Positions 18,890 to 30,829 of a stretch of 64,000 nt of DNA are shown piece after piece (within the stretch, counting starts at the first letter, position 1; each line of letters opens with the position of its first letter). The stretch spans positions 1-64,000 of the forward strand of contig WNNJ02002852.1 in assembly GCA_012934845.2 (NCBI GenBank), read 5' to 3'. Position numbers and translations under genes: made by a program. This DNA is from Pomphorhynchus laevis (taxonomy: Eukaryota; Acanthocephala; Palaeacanthocephala; Echinorhynchida; Pomphorhynchidae). Under the pieces are notes generated by a model. It did not search any database, was not told where the DNA came from, and saw nothing but the letters and a program-made list of their open reading frames with translations.

Positions 18890-21800
18890 ATTTAACCGTT
18901 TGAACGCACAAGGACGTTGATGGGAGGACGTAAGAATACAGCTACGACCGACATCAACTGTGCTCAACTACAAGTACAATGCTCGACACACGACTGCAGC
19001 GTTTGGACTACAATCGCATGCGACAACAGTAAGTCTAAAAAAGACTTCCTATGCGGTTTTTGTGCCAACAATCTCATACGCGACCTCTCTCATAAGTACT
19101 TATCAACCTCCAACGTGTCCCCTCAAACCACTCCAGTCGTTTCTGATATCCTCTGTCAACCCACTGATCCTGTCACCACATGCACTTCTAATCCCATGTA
19201 TTCACTCCACGACACCCGCCGTATATTCCCTTCTGTATTGTTTATCAATAACATACATACCATAATCAAAATCATCTCCACAGCCCTCCACGATCTTTTC
19301 ACTCATAACAATTTCTCACATCGCTCACTACTCTCTCTATTATCCTTATCCTCTTTGTCTTCCGCTGTCAAACCTACTTCCTTGATATCCTTAATTCCCA
19401 GCTCTACTATCGTGATCTCACAAACTCACATTACTCGCCCTCCTAAACGAAAACGCTTTCCTTCTCGCGATCGTTGCGTCATCAACACTAATATCACTCC
19501 TCCCACCTCATTATCTCCACAAGCACGTCTCGACTAATATGTATCCGCATTCAGATCAATCATCTCGTCACTTGTTCCAGCAGATAAACCACCCTTTTTC
19601 ATCAACATCTCTCCTGTAGCATTCAACCGCCTAAACAAACCTTCTCAATCAAATCCTTCACAGCCCCCTCTCCTAAAAATTGATTTCAAGTATTGCTCTC
19701 ACGCGTCTTCTGTCCTATCCCAACGATTCAAACTCATGTCCTCTTCAGCTACTCGCATTTTCCGTGATCGCACCCCCATCCGAAATCGCTCAACTCTCAT
19801 CTGCCCGCATTGAAAAACGCCGCCGCGAGAAAAACGGCGAAATATCTCTCTCCATCTGAAACATCAACGGAAATTTTCAAGTTGAATACACCCGCCCAAA
19901 AATTCGATAGTGTTCAATCCCCCTTATGTGTCTTCTCCGCTAGCCACTATCACCACCAAACATGGTTTACGCATCGGACTCCTCAACACTGGATATATTC
20001 TCAATAAATACGATCTTATCCTCAACCTATTCACCAAGCAATCCATCAATCTCTTCTGCCTCACCGAATCATGGCACTACGATTCTGACAACCTCTCCAT
20101 CCGCCGTGTGCTCTCTGCCGATTGCCTACTAGTCAAATCGGCTCGCCCCCCTCAGCAAATCCACTTCTAAATTCTCTGATCATGGCGGCATTGTCGCATT
20201 CGCCCGTCACCCCGCATCTATTCGCAAAATCACTTCCCCTTTCGGTCCGTGCTCTTTTGTACTGCTCACTTGTCGTTATTCTAACCCAATCACTCTAAAT
20301 CTCGCCATTGTATACCGTCCTGGTTCATCTGGTCCTACATCCTTATTTTTTACCGAACTCGCTGACCTTCTGTACCACTGTTCTTTGTACTCCATCCCTT
20401 CATTCGTTCTTGGTGACTTCAACATCTGCCTCGACCGCCCCTCTTCCAACAAGTTCATCCAGTTCATCAACATTCTGTCCAACTATAACTACAAACCAAT
20501 TTCCACTGATTCCACACATATCCTTGGTGGGGCACTCGACATCATCGCTGTCCCCGATCATTTTGATGCCTACACCTCACAGTCCATTTTCGATCCTAAT
20601 CTATCCGATCACTTTCTCGTCATTCTTGATCTCACTCACAACCACACCCGTTCTCACACATCTACAATCATACGTCTCCCTTGGAGAAATTTTGACCTCT
20701 TCTTCTCTGCTCTGTCTTATTCAAATCGTCTCTATCCTATCCCACAATAACATATGCCTCTCCTCACGATCTCGCCTTTCTTTTCGACTCTGAACTCACA
20801 TCCATTCTCGATCTTCTCTTGCCCTTCAAGCCTCACCCACACAGTCGCTTGCACCGTGCTCCATGGTTTGACATCCAGTGCCTTCTCTCAAAGCGTCGAC
20901 TCCGTCATGCTTTTCGAGTATATCACCGCTCTCTCAGACCCTTGATTATTCGTCATTTTTCCAGACCAAAGTATACACGTTGCTCTCTAACACCCCAGTC
21001 TTTATCCTATCCAACTCTGCCCCGCCTAGACTCATTCCTCCGGAACTCTTTCATCTTCTCCCTGTCTCACCAACCGAAGTCTCATCTGTTCTCATGCCCT
21101 TCTCAGCAAAACCTACCTGCCGATCCCCTACATACCCATATACTTAAAACCATATACTCATCGATATCTTCTTTTCTCACAACCTTGTTTAACTCGTCCA
21201 TTTGCAGTCATATCTTCCCTTAACACTAGAAATCCACAATCGTTCGTCCCCTACTAAAGAAACAATCGCTCGATTTCTCCCTTCCTTCTAGCTATCGCCC
21301 CATTTCACTAATTTCTACTATTTCTAAGCTCTTAGAACGCTTCATCTTGATACAGATCAACGCTTCACTCGCCTGGAATCAACTCCCTCTCGACGTCCGC
21401 CGCGCTCCCTTCTTTATCAATTCAAACACCTCCTCCGTTCACACTTTCTCGACACATGATTTTCATTTTTGTTTTGTTGTGGTCATGTAAGCGTGCGCTG
21501 GTACGCATTTGCCTCGTTAAATAAATCTTTTTTAACGCTTATCTTTCCTCATCCAATTTGTACCCTCTTTTCCAATTCGCTTTCTGCTCTAATCACTCCA
21601 CAGAAATCGCCTGCATGAAAGTTTACAACGACATACTCATTTCTCGAGACAAGGCTCTATATAATGTTCTCATCTCCGTCGACCTCTCCTTCGCCTTCGA
21701 CATTGTCGACCACTTCGTCCTCCTTTATCGCCTTCGTTATGATTAAGGATTTTCTTCTTACTCCGTAGCATGCATTGCCTCATATCTATCCGACCGTTCC

Positions 21801-22060
21801 TTTCGCGTCTGTTCTAATTCATAATCCTCCCCCCCATCTCTATCTTTTGCGGGGTCCCACAAGGTTCAGTCATAGGTTCCCTGCTTTTTTCTCTTCTGCT
21901 TGGCGATCTCTCTCGACTTCCGCCGCGCTCCATCCTTTACCACATTCAAACACCTTCTCTGTTCACACCTTCTCGACACATGATTTACATTTTTGTTTTG
22001 TTGTGGTCATGTAAGCGTGCGCTGGCACGCATATGCCACGTTAAAATAAATCTTTTTTAA
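18890..22060 (+). mobile_element. LINE family A, copy A1 (rearranged, with internal insertion)
   Basis: ORF1: ATG 18,917, LQVQCSTHDCSVWTTIACD and FLCGFCANN (PHD-like finger), later RDRCVINTNITPP. Endonuclease: LNTGYILNKYDLILNLFTKQ, FCLTESWHYDSD, YRPGSSG, LGDFNICLDRPSS, LSDHFLVILDLT (19,960-20,640). RT: SFAFDIVDHFVLLYRLRYD (21,558-21,746). The RT jumps at about 21,910 from LLGDLS straight to the 3' terminal sequence, an internal deletion of roughly 1 kb compared with A5. The 3' end is the family A end (GTGCGCTGGCACGCAT, then AAATAAATCTTTTTT). Many frame changes and stops. Family A protein motifs place it with CR1/L2-type LINEs. Confidence 0.85.
21365..21533 (+). mobile_element. Short 5'-truncated LINE A 3' end inserted into A1
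   Basis: The 169-bp segment is the family A 3' end (CTCGACGTCCGCCGCGCTCC to AAATAAATCTTTTTT). It interrupts the A1 RT region and is flanked by the 6-bp direct repeat AACGCT at 21,359-21,364 and 21,534-21,539. This is the mark of target-primed reverse transcription with early termination. A1 coding sequence resumes immediately after (TTATCTTTCCTCATCCAA). Confidence 0.9.
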
Positions 22061-22062
22061 TC

Positions 22063-23030
22063 TGCTACTAGATTTAATTGAGGGTTGTAGTGTTTTAGCT
22101 TTTGCCGATGATGTAAATGTAGGGAAATTGATTAAAACCAACAATGATCGAATTGACTTTCAAAATATCCTAAACATTGTTTATCGATGGTCCTTAAACA
22201 CTGGAATTGTATTGAATATTAAAAAGTGTGCACATATGAGATTAGGTCATAGCAATGTGAGTCAAGAATATTTTATTGGCTACGAGTTTGTTGTTACCAC
22301 GCAGTCCATTCAGGATCTTGGTATAATTGTTCAAAACAATCTGAAAACACGTGCTAACACTGATAAGATTTGTAACGCAGCAAGAAGAATGACCTATATT
22401 GTCAAAAATTGCTTTAAAGACCCACATCCCGTTTGTGTTGTGCTTTTATATAATGCTCTTATAAGACCGATATTAGAATATGTGTCGCCAGCCGTCTTTT
22501 CGTGTACGCGTACAGAACTTGATCAATTAGAGATCATACTTCGACGGTTCACGAAATTATGTCCACAGGTACGATTTCTTGACTATGAGGCACGAATTAA
22601 AAGTTTGAATATGCCGACAGTGCGTGAAAAGGTTCCTTGTTTTCGACCTTCTAGCTATGTATCGACTAATTAATGAAGATGAAAATTTTCCAGCAAATAG
22701 AATTGAACTAATTAACGAAGGAATGAACGTAGAGGGCACTAGAAAGTATTGATAGTATATAAACACCGAAAATACTCTCGTCATTACCGACTTTGCCATC
22801 GAGCGGGGAATGTCCGGAATCGTCTTCCAGTTGATGTCGTTGCGGTGCATACAAACAATGAATTTAAATCAAATATAAAGAAATGGATTTGAAATGAGAA
22901 CGAGTGATGGTTGCTGCAGTACCCGTGGTTCTGATATATATACTGAATGATTTTTTTATTTTTATTGTCTTAAATTCTTTTTTGTGAGCGGTCAAAACAG
23001 TCTTATGACTATACCTGTAGTAATAATAAA
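22063..23030 (+). pseudogene. CR1-like LINE 3' fragment, family F copy 2
   Basis: Begins in the RT palm with SVLAFADDVNVGKLI (FADD box, about 22,100). It continues in the frame 22,128-22,673: WSLNTGIVLNIKKCAHMRLG, QDLGIIVQNNLKTRANTDKI, LYNALIRPILEYVSPAVFSC. A frame change near 22,630 leads to FDLLAMYRLI-like residues and the end of the ORF. The 3' end near 23,030 is GTAATAATAAAT. It matches the 1662-2508 fragment (ISKCCHMYLGH, IIYNSIIRHIIEYCIPAVF) and is longer at its 5' side. It starts right after the poly-T-like end of A1. Confidence 0.8.
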
Positions 23031-23034
23031 TATT

Positions 23035-23825
23035 TTTTAAGATTTTGGGGCATTGGTATTCCACGAAACAATATTTTAATTATTAAAATTTTTATAATAA
23101 ACGGATGTTTTTAAAATTTGATGTTCTACTAACGACGACATCTAAAAATATTAATCTATAATCTAATTCTAATGTCCACTGAATATTTTAATCAAAACAA
23201 TTTATTGCTCTTAATATGTCCTGTACATTAATTGTGTTATCACAAATAACGAATGTATCATCGGCATGTCTAATCCACATAACAATTCCATCTTAGTTAT
23301 GTATCAATTCCGTGTACCTCAAAAGTTGCTGAAATCGTGGCATGAATTCAAACAACATTGAAAGCAGCTGTTTATCGCTAATAACAGCAGCACCTTCTCA
23401 AAGAAAATAGCGGCGATCATTTTGAATTTTTAAGAAACAACTTGTTTATCTTTTTTGTTACTTGTAGAAAGCTTTTTTAATTGCCCATGTTGGAAAAGCG
23501 TTTTTATCTAATAGAATTCTAATATTTTAATATTTAATATATTCTTCAAGTTCATTTATATCGGAAACAATCATCTTACTTCGTAAAAGCAAAGAATTAG
23601 CAACAGATATTTTCCAAGATGTTGGAAAATTGGTATTCCACTAAACGGATGTTTTCAAAATATCATTTGATGTTCTACTAACGATGACATCTAAAAATGT
23701 TAATCAATAATTAAATTCTAATTATATTGTCCACGGAATATTTTCATCAAAACAATTTATTGCTTTTAATATGTCCTCACAAATAGCAAACGTATTATAT
23801 CTAATCCACATAACAATTCCATTCA
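23035..23825 (-). mobile_element. Penelope-like element fragments, two overlapping copies
   Basis: Minus-strand translation of 23,100-23,330 gives IVMWIRHADDTFVI (RT palm with ADD) and, further on, FLDVVVSRTS. These match the YVDDTFVI...LPFLDV order of Penelope-type RTs. The block 23,620-23,830 repeats the same segment with small deletions, so there are two copies in the same direction. Sequence between them (23,450-23,530) gives PTWAIKKAFYK, also PLE-like. Both are decayed. Confidence 0.7.
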
Positions 23826-23940
23826 TCTTAAAAAAGTTTGAGAAATAATATACATACAATCAAAGCACTGAGCAACAAGAAACCGATACGGGACGGACCG
23901 ATTTACGACCGACGTTCACAAATCAAACGACTATATACAA

Positions 23941-25163
23941 ATGTGTCGGAAAAAACAAAAGTTTCAAGTTTCCAACCATGTCGCGTCCAACACTGATGTT
24001 AAAGATGTTTCCAATAGATCTGAACAACAAGTCCTTTGCTCAAACAATGATTGTCACTCGTGTAAGCATTTGGACTTCAGAATCCCAGGCATCTTGCCTT
24101 GCAGACAACGAATTTTACTGTGGCTACTGTTCTGCTAAGATGATAAATACGATGAAGAGTGAAATAGAGTCTCAAGACAAATATATTGAAACTATCTGGC
24201 AATGCAGCGATGTCCACACATGCCTCTTCGTCTTGTAATAAGTTTCAACCTCAATGCCCAATTCTTCCGCATTCGATTGCCTCTAAGAATGCCAAATCTC
24301 CCATCTCTTCTACAGGTATTACTATACATCCTTCAATTTTACCCAATCAATCAGCTCAATCTTCTGAGGTTACTGTCATTGACCATTTGCAACCCAGTAT
24401 TTCTTTAGTCGTATCAGATAAATCACCTTACATTTCTACCCCTCATTGCATTTATACGTCATCATCAGATAATCCACGTGGTATTGGGTCCCTTGTAAAT
24501 TTAGCTCAGCTGCCAGTTCCTACGTCACACCGTACAAATTTACAGTTGATTTCTATCTCGCCATCTTCGTCACAGAATACCGCTCCTAATAGTGAGAGAG
24601 TTCCTTCTAATTCTAACCCTTCTTTGCGCACACTCTCTGATAGGGCTCACTGTGTGCTTATTGCAAACCTCATCGAGTCATCTGCCGTTAACAATGACTT
24701 ACGTATTCAGCATGATGTCAATGCAGTTAAATCAATCCTCTCATGTGTTTTGCAAAATTGCTCTGCCATAGTTCGAAAGGATTTGTGTGTAGTAAATTTA
24801 TTTCGCCTTGGTAAAAAAGAATAAGATAGTCGACCTCGTTTACTCAAAGTTGTTCTTGCCTCCACCGTAATGAGTTCACTTATACTACGAAACAGTCATC
24901 TTCTAAGAGGTTTGAGTATTCGTCTTTTCAAAGATTTATCTCCAGAGGACAGAAAACAGTTGTTTACTGCCAAACGTGAGATGGCCGAGCGTCGAATGAA
25001 TGGTGAAGAAAATCTTATAATCCGAAATTTTCAGGTTGTGCGACGCAGAGTCTCTACTCCATTTTTTATCAACAGCTATCGAGACATTTCGTTACAGGAT
25101 ATCGAACGTCTCTGTGTCGCACGCATTCCCAACTCAACTGTAGACTCTGTAACTCGCTACTAA
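23941..25163 (+). pseudogene. LINE family G ORF1
   Basis: ATG 23,941 starts a short N-terminus with NRSEQQVLCSNNDCHS, then in another frame RVSIWTSESQASCLADNEFYCGYCSA, together a PHD-like Cys finger. 24,186-24,824 is a Ser/Pro-rich linker followed by HCVLIANLIESSAVNNDLRI and LFRLGKKE. 24,870-25,163 has RGLSIRLFKDLSPEDRKQLF, ENLIIRNFQVVRRRVSTPFF. This is the ORF1 plan of the CR1 group (finger, linker, nucleic-acid-binding C-terminus). A TAA at about 24,822 and frame changes break it. Confidence 0.75.
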
Positions 25164-25254
25164 CAGTCAATCATCCGGATTTATCCTCGTTGTTCGATTG
25201 TATGAATTCTCAAAAATCAAATGTCCACAAGTTTCTCTGTACATCTACCAAAGC

Positions 25255-25950
25255 TGGCCTTTACATAATCTATTCAAATGTTTTGAGTTTGTTTAACAAG
25301 TTAGATAAATCAAAGCAATAGTACATCATGAAAATCTCGACATGCTGTTTTTCACTGTAACTTGGTTAAATTGTAATATTCTGGATTCTGAAGTCGGTAT
25401 TCACGCTTATACGATAGTTCGCTGTGATCGAAAAATCTCTAGAGGTGGCGGTGTAGCTGCTTATATACGCGACAATCTTGTTTATAACGTAATAGAGTCG
25501 TGTTCTGACGATTATGGAAATGAGCTTTTGTGGATTGATGTGACGGAAGAACGAGGTAAGGTCTATCGCATTTGTATTGTTTATCGTAATCCTCGATTAA
25601 AAATACCACTCATCATAGAGTCGTTGAAACATCACTGTTCCGGCGATGTGGATACCTTAATCTGCGGAGATCTTAAAACTCCAAATATCGATTGGGTCTC
25701 TTATACCGCGATTCAGGGGTGTGATGAAGAATCATCATCCTTACTTGATGTATTCAATGAGCTCACACTCTGCCAGCTTGTCCATTGTAATACTCCTATC
25801 AGTAATAAAAGTCCTTCCCTGCTAGATTTATGCCTATGTACCAATGATTCTGTCGTTGAGTCATTAAGTTGCGGTCCGCCATTAGGCTCCAGCGATCACT
25901 GCACTTTACGTATCATCCTACCTGGTCATATTTCGCGTCTGGTCAATTAA
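25255..25950 (+). pseudogene. LINE family G APE endonuclease
   Basis: Residues IYSNVLSLFNKLD open the domain (about 25,268). The frame 25,342-25,950 then gives FFTVTWLNCNILDSEVG (Thr-Val in place of TESW), CDRKISRGGGVAAYIRDNLV, IVYRNPRLKIP, CGDLKTPNIDW (Lys-Thr where FN is usual), SLLDLCLC and GSSDHCTLRIIL (intact SDH). Two of the usual catalytic positions are changed, so it is probably inactive. It lies between ORF1 and RT in normal order. Confidence 0.8.
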
Positions 25951-26529
25951 AAAAAACGATTGGTGTTATGAATGCGGATTATGATACAATTAATGAAATG
26001 CTGAGCCTAGTAAGATGACCTTGTGCTAGAACAGTCGGTGTTCATGTGGCCTGGTCATTCCTCCACACCACATTGATTTATCTACTTCACGCCTTTCGCC
26101 TTGCGTAACACGTAAACAACAATCCTCCAAACCCAAATGATTTGACAGTGAGTTGAAGTGAGCTGTCAGAGAACGTGATTATGCATTCCTACTATTTAAG
26201 CGTGGACTCAAATTCTTCAGATTTTATACTACCATTCGCAACGTGGTGACTTCTCTTAAACGTCAGAAGAAGCATCAATTCATTGCTGCCATATGTTCCT
26301 TGTCTCATGCTGATCAAAAGAGACTTTTTCAACTACTTGGCAACCGTAAGAGGGTATCTTCGTCGATCAACTGTCTGGTTGATGGTGAGCGAAAATCGGT
26401 TTCTCCTCTTTCCATTGCCAATATCCTTGCCAAGAACTTTTATCTCAATCGCAATCGATTTTTTCAATGTGATTATAACATTACGATAGGCAATTCTTCT
26501 CTCCAGTACCAGGATTCTAACCTCTAAGT

Positions 26530-26856
26530 TGACCCGCTTGATGTTCTTAATATCTTATCGAAGCTACCGGCTAAAAATATTTCAGGTCCTGATGGTATTC
26601 CTAGTATATTATTACGCAAAGTTGCATCAAATCTATATCTTCCGCTTTTTGATATTTACTATTGGTCCTTGAGAACTGGCATAATTCCAGATATGTGGAA
26701 GAGAGCATTAGTCATTCCAGTTTTCAAAAAGGGGGATAAGGTAAATCTTAAAAAATCATCGGCCAATAAGTTTGACGTGTATTGCTTGCAAGGTGATGGA
26801 GAAACTGATCCTGAGGTATATATCTTCTCATTTGGACAAATTCAATATTTTGTCTA
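26530..26856 (+). pseudogene. LINE family G RT, fingers, up to the Gypsy insertion
   Basis: PLDVLNILSKLPAKNISGPD, GIPSILLRKVASNLYLPLFD, LRTGIIPDMWKRALVIPVFK (26,669 on), then after a frame change CIACKVMEKLILRYI, SSHLDKFNILS ending at 26,856. These are the first RT fingers motifs of a CR1-type LINE. The ORF is cut by the LTR element exactly after FNILS. Confidence 0.8.
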
Positions 26857-26993
26857 TGTGATGAAAATTACCTTACCATTTATATTGTAAATCTTAACCC
26901 TTAATGTAAACTATTTACACTTACTGATTTACTACTTTGTTTTGTAGATATTACTCAATAAAGCTTTTTACAAGCGTATCTGTTTACACTACA
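26857..26993 (+). repeat. 5' LTR of the Gypsy element
   Basis: 137 bp, TGTG to TACA, with an AATAAA polyadenylation signal in CTCAATAAAGC near its 3' side. Very short for a Gypsy LTR. Confidence 0.93.
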
Positions 26994-26998
26994 ATTTA

Positions 26999-27871
26999 TT
27001 GAGTAATATTATCTCTATGGCGGAATCTCATCTACGACCAGAGCGTCTGACGATATTACCCGACGATCCTAAAGCGCAGGATCACTTCCGTCATTGGTTC
27101 GTAACGTTCAAAAATTACATTCGAAAGCTGGCAGTAGAGGATGAAGACTCGCATCTATACACGCTATTCAATTTCGTATCGCCAGCAGTGTTTAAGCTCA
27201 TCAGAACGTGTGCGAACTACACTGACGCCATAAAGTTGCTCAGTGGGCGATATGAGCGGCCAGTTAGCCAAGTATACGCCCGACACATGCTGCGGTGGCG
27301 GAAGCAAAGACCGAATGAAACGTTCGACCAATACTTATCCGAACTACGTCTGCTGGCAGCGGAATGCAACTTCGAAGCCATGACCGCCGAGAGCTATCAC
27401 GATGAGACGCTTCTTGACGCCATAATCACCGGAATCTATTCTGATCATATTTGCCAACGATTGCTGGAAAACTCCGAATTGCATTTACAAACAGCATGTA
27501 CTCAAATTCGGTCTCTCGAATTAGCCGAGTCGAGGGTCAAATCATACGGCGCACCTAACCGGCTTGCATCTGCAGTACATAATGAATCCGTTGAGGAAAC
27601 GGTACATCCCAACCACAACTCGACAGCCATAAATGCCGAGCAAGTCGCAGCAGCTGATAAATCAAGTACGTGGAAATGCTACTTCTGCGGTGGAAAAGTC
27701 AAACATACAAGGAAACATTGTCCCGCACGAAATTCGGTACGCAATAAGTGTCAGAAAACAGGACACTTCGTCAAGGTTTACCGATCGGGGCACTGTAACG
27801 CTACATTCCAAAGTAACGGCGGGCTTTGCGGATCAAGCGGCAGCATTGTTACGCAAAAAGGTATTTGTTAA
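26999..27871 (+). pseudogene. Gypsy gag region
   Basis: A gag-like region with a capsid-type segment (DHFRHWFVTFKNYIRKLAVE, later TFDQYLSELRLLAAECNFE) and a nucleocapsid-like Cys/His knuckle (CYFCGGKVKHTRKHC). It lies directly after the 5' LTR, as expected. It is part of the fossil element. Confidence 0.85.
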
Positions 27872-29445
27872 CGGCATTTGCCTAAACGCTTTATTTGACA
27901 ACGGGAGCACGTTGAACTTCGTAAGCTCGAATCACATAACACGATTAAATGTGAAATTGTGGCGTCTGCAATCCAAAATATCAATAGCATCCTCCGGAAT
28001 TCAGGTAACTTCAAATGGTTCGATAACAGTCGACATTCGTATGCAAGGAAAGCTATTTCGTAATGTAAAACTTCTGATTCTAAACTATCTTTGTTCAGAC
28101 ATAATCCTTGGTATCGAATTTATGAAGAGACATTCCAACATCCAATTTCGATTTCATGGTCAAGAAGAACCAATTTCATTGAGAGTAATGAACATTGATG
28201 AACCTCCAAAGCTATTTGAGCACTTAAAAGAAAACTGTACACCTATTATTACAAAATCTCGAAAACACACACGCGAGAACTATGCGTTCATACGTAATGA
28301 GATAGACAAACTTCTGCGGGAACACATAATTGAGCCGAGCACATCGCCTTGGCGAGCACAAGCATTCGTGACGACTAACTGGCGAAGAAAGAAACGAATG
28401 GTTGTGGACTATTCCAAGACAATGAACCAATATACACATCTCGACGGATATCCACTTCCAAACATAGAGAACCTGATTACGGAAATATCTCAATACAAAT
28501 TCTTCTCAACTATTGATCTTGAATCAGCATATCCATCCGATCGTCAATATACGGCATTCGAAGCATGCGGCGAACTTTGTCAATTTACCAGGATTCCTTT
28601 TGGTTTAACGAACGCAGTAGCATGTGTTTAAAGAATCATGGATAAAATAATCGCGGACAATGATTTGACCGACACATACGTCTACCTAGACGACATCACT
28701 ATATGTGGACGCAAAAAAGAGAAGCATGACCAAAATGTAGATCGATTTCTTTCAGTCTGTACATCATTAAACTTAAAGTTCAACAATGGAAAATGCAAAT
28801 TCTGTAGAGAAGAAATCAACCTTCTCGGATATCAGATCAGAAATGGTAGCTTCAAACCAGATCCGGAACGATTTGAGCCTCTGAAATCCCTACCAATTCC
28901 ATCATGTCAGTCTGAACTTATACGAGTGCAAGGTATGTTTGCTTACTATGCGAATTGGATAGCAAACTTTTCACTCAAAATGGCAAAAATTAACGTTTCA
29001 CAGTTCCCCATAAATAATGAGGCAATCGCAGCGTTCGAAGGCATAAAATCGGACATAATAAAAGCCGCACTATATCACATTGACAACAATAAGCCATTAA
29101 CTGTCAAAACTGACGCATCCGCGACAACCATAGCCGCATCTCTCAGCCCTGAAGGAAGACCAGTGGCCATTTTCTCTCGGTCGTTGACCAATCCGGAGTC
29201 GCGATATTCGGCAATTGAGAAAGAAGCGCATGCTATTGTGGAGTCACTTCGAAAGTGGAGACACCACCTTATCGGACGCCCCTTTACGATTATTACTGAT
29301 CAAAGGTCCGTATCGTTCATGCTAAACAACAAGAGCAAGAGTAAAATCAAAAATGAGAAGATTAATGGATGGCGCCTCGAACTATAAGAGTTCGAATTTA
29401 AGATTATCTACAGACCTGACAAACAAAACCACGTTGCCGACATTT
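27850..29445 (+). pseudogene. Gypsy protease, reverse transcriptase and RNase H region
   Basis: Aspartic protease-like motif LFDNGSTLNFVSS near 27,890. RT motifs include MVVDYSKTMNQYTHLDGYPL, FFSTIDLESAY, YVYLDDITICG (YLDD box, about 28,680) and GYQIRNGSFKPD. RNase H is marked by VKTDASATTIAASLSPEG and HAIVESLRKWRHHLIGRPF. The order is that of Ty3/Gypsy pol. The region is broken. Confidence 0.88.
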
Positions 29446-29447
29446 TA

Positions 29448-30271
29448 ATGCGAGTCTGCGCAGCAGGGTCTGATCTAGCCTCTCTTAAACAACTACACGT
29501 TGATTTGTGCCATCCTGGAATACGACGCTTAACAGCATATGTACGAAAAAACAATCTACCGTTTTCATGCGACGACGTAAGACTAACTTGCAATAACTGC
29601 TTAGTTTGTTCAGAGATAAAACCCCAGTATCCGCATCTAGAAGGATCCCATGTTATAAAGTCGACTCGTCCATTTGAGCGGCTATCCATAGACTTCAAAT
29701 GTCCTTTACCAACATCAACACAAAGAAATCCTTACCTCCTGGTCGTGGTCGACGAATACAGTCGTTTTCCATTCGGTTTCCCCTGCAAAGACACCAGTTC
29801 ACAAACAGTGATTGAGAAGCTTGACCTGCTATTTTTGACGTTCGGCACCCCGGAGTTTATACATTCTGATAACGTAACTTGCTTCAGGTCAACCGAGCTG
29901 AAACAATACTTACTTTCTCCGAACATATCCTCAAGTCATTCGTCTCCATTCAATCCCAGAGGAAACTGACAAGCGGAACGATTATCAATCCCAGAGGAAA
30001 CGGACAAGCGGAACGATTTGTCGGCCAGATTTGGACTACGATACGTCTAGCACTACGCACCCTCAATCTTGGAATAAAAGACTGGGAGAAAGTCCTACAA
30101 CACGCCCTCAACTGCAGTCGTAGCTTACTATGTACAGTCACTAACGAATGTCCACACGATAGGATTTTCAGATACAGCCGACGATGCCTTAAACAAAACC
30201 AACTCCCGCAATGGCTGACGCATGCGCAGTCCGTGTTAGTGAAAAACCAAAACCGAAAATCCAAACATTGA
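29448..30271 (+). pseudogene. Gypsy integrase region
   Basis: HHCC-type zinc segment (HVDLCHPGIRRLTAYVRKNN, then CNNCLVCSEIKPQYP) followed by the catalytic core with FERLSIDFKCPLPTS and FIHSDNVTCFRS. It follows RNase H, the Ty3/Gypsy order. Broken fossil sequence. Confidence 0.85.
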
Positions 30272-30433
30272 CCTAACTTACTGCCAGCCAAACTAGAGAA
30301 TATAAATCCTTATTATTCAACAGTCTCATACCCTAACGGGCAGCATAGAACAGTCTCGAATCGCGATATTGCAAGGTTACCTCAAGAATGCTGCAAAAAT
30401 AACACACCAACGAATGAACTGAACGAACCAACG

Positions 30434-30697
30434 ATGGAAGGTATTCACGACCCATCAATAGAAGACAACCAACAAGACGCGCCAATAACTTGCAAGGACG
30501 ATATCGAAGCAATAGCGGAAGCCGGCCAAAATACACTAACAAGCGAAACAATGCGCGATAGCGGTCATGGCACGACACAGGGAACTTACTTCAATGACAA
30601 CGACAACGATACAGACGCCAGTGGACCGAAGAGACCAGTTAGAGCACGACAAGCGCCGAGCTACTTGCAGGATTATCTATGGCGGAGGAGAATGTGA
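30434..30697 (+). pseudogene. Gypsy C-terminal segment
   Basis: An 87-codon acidic frame ending RARQAPSYLQDYLW just before the 3' LTR. A basic RxxRxxPxxLxDY-type end is common at the C-terminus of Gypsy polyproteins. No envelope features (signal peptide, membrane span) are visible. Confidence 0.6.
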
Positions 30698-30829
30698 TGA
30701 AAATTACCTTACCATTTATATTGTAAATCTTAACTCTTAATGTAAACTATTTTCACTTACTGATTTACTACCTTGTTTTGTAGATATTACTCAATAAAGC
30801 TTTTTACAAGCGTATCTGTTTACAGTACA
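30693..30829 (+). repeat. 3' LTR of the Gypsy element
   Basis: Partner of the 5' LTR, same length, four differences. Preceded by the polypurine tract and followed by the GTCTA target duplication. Confidence 0.93.

Larger units (their letters stand above)
26857..30829 (+). mobile_element. Ty3/Gypsy LTR retrotransposon (fossil, nested in LINE G)
   Basis: Two direct LTRs of 137 bp (26,857-26,993 and 30,693-30,829) begin TGTG and end TACA. They differ at 4 of 137 positions, which suggests a fairly recent insertion. The 5-bp target duplication GTCTA lies at 26,852-26,856 and 30,830-30,834. A purine-rich tract GGCGGAGGAGAA directly precedes the 3' LTR. Internal order is gag, protease, reverse transcriptase, RNase H, integrase, as in Ty3/Gypsy. 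No envelope-like gene was recognised. The coding region is broken at several places, so this is a defective copy. Confidence 0.93.

Noticed and set aside
18960-19265. Alternative frames within LINE A copies as separate genes
   Set aside because: Shadows of ORF1, endonuclease or RT in other frames. The same applies to the many 60-90 codon frames at 33.7-36.9, 42.0-44.7 and 48.0-50.9 kb.
26857-30829. Envelope gene making the LTR element a retrovirus
   Set aside because: No signal peptide, membrane span or envelope-like frame lies between integrase and the 3' LTR.
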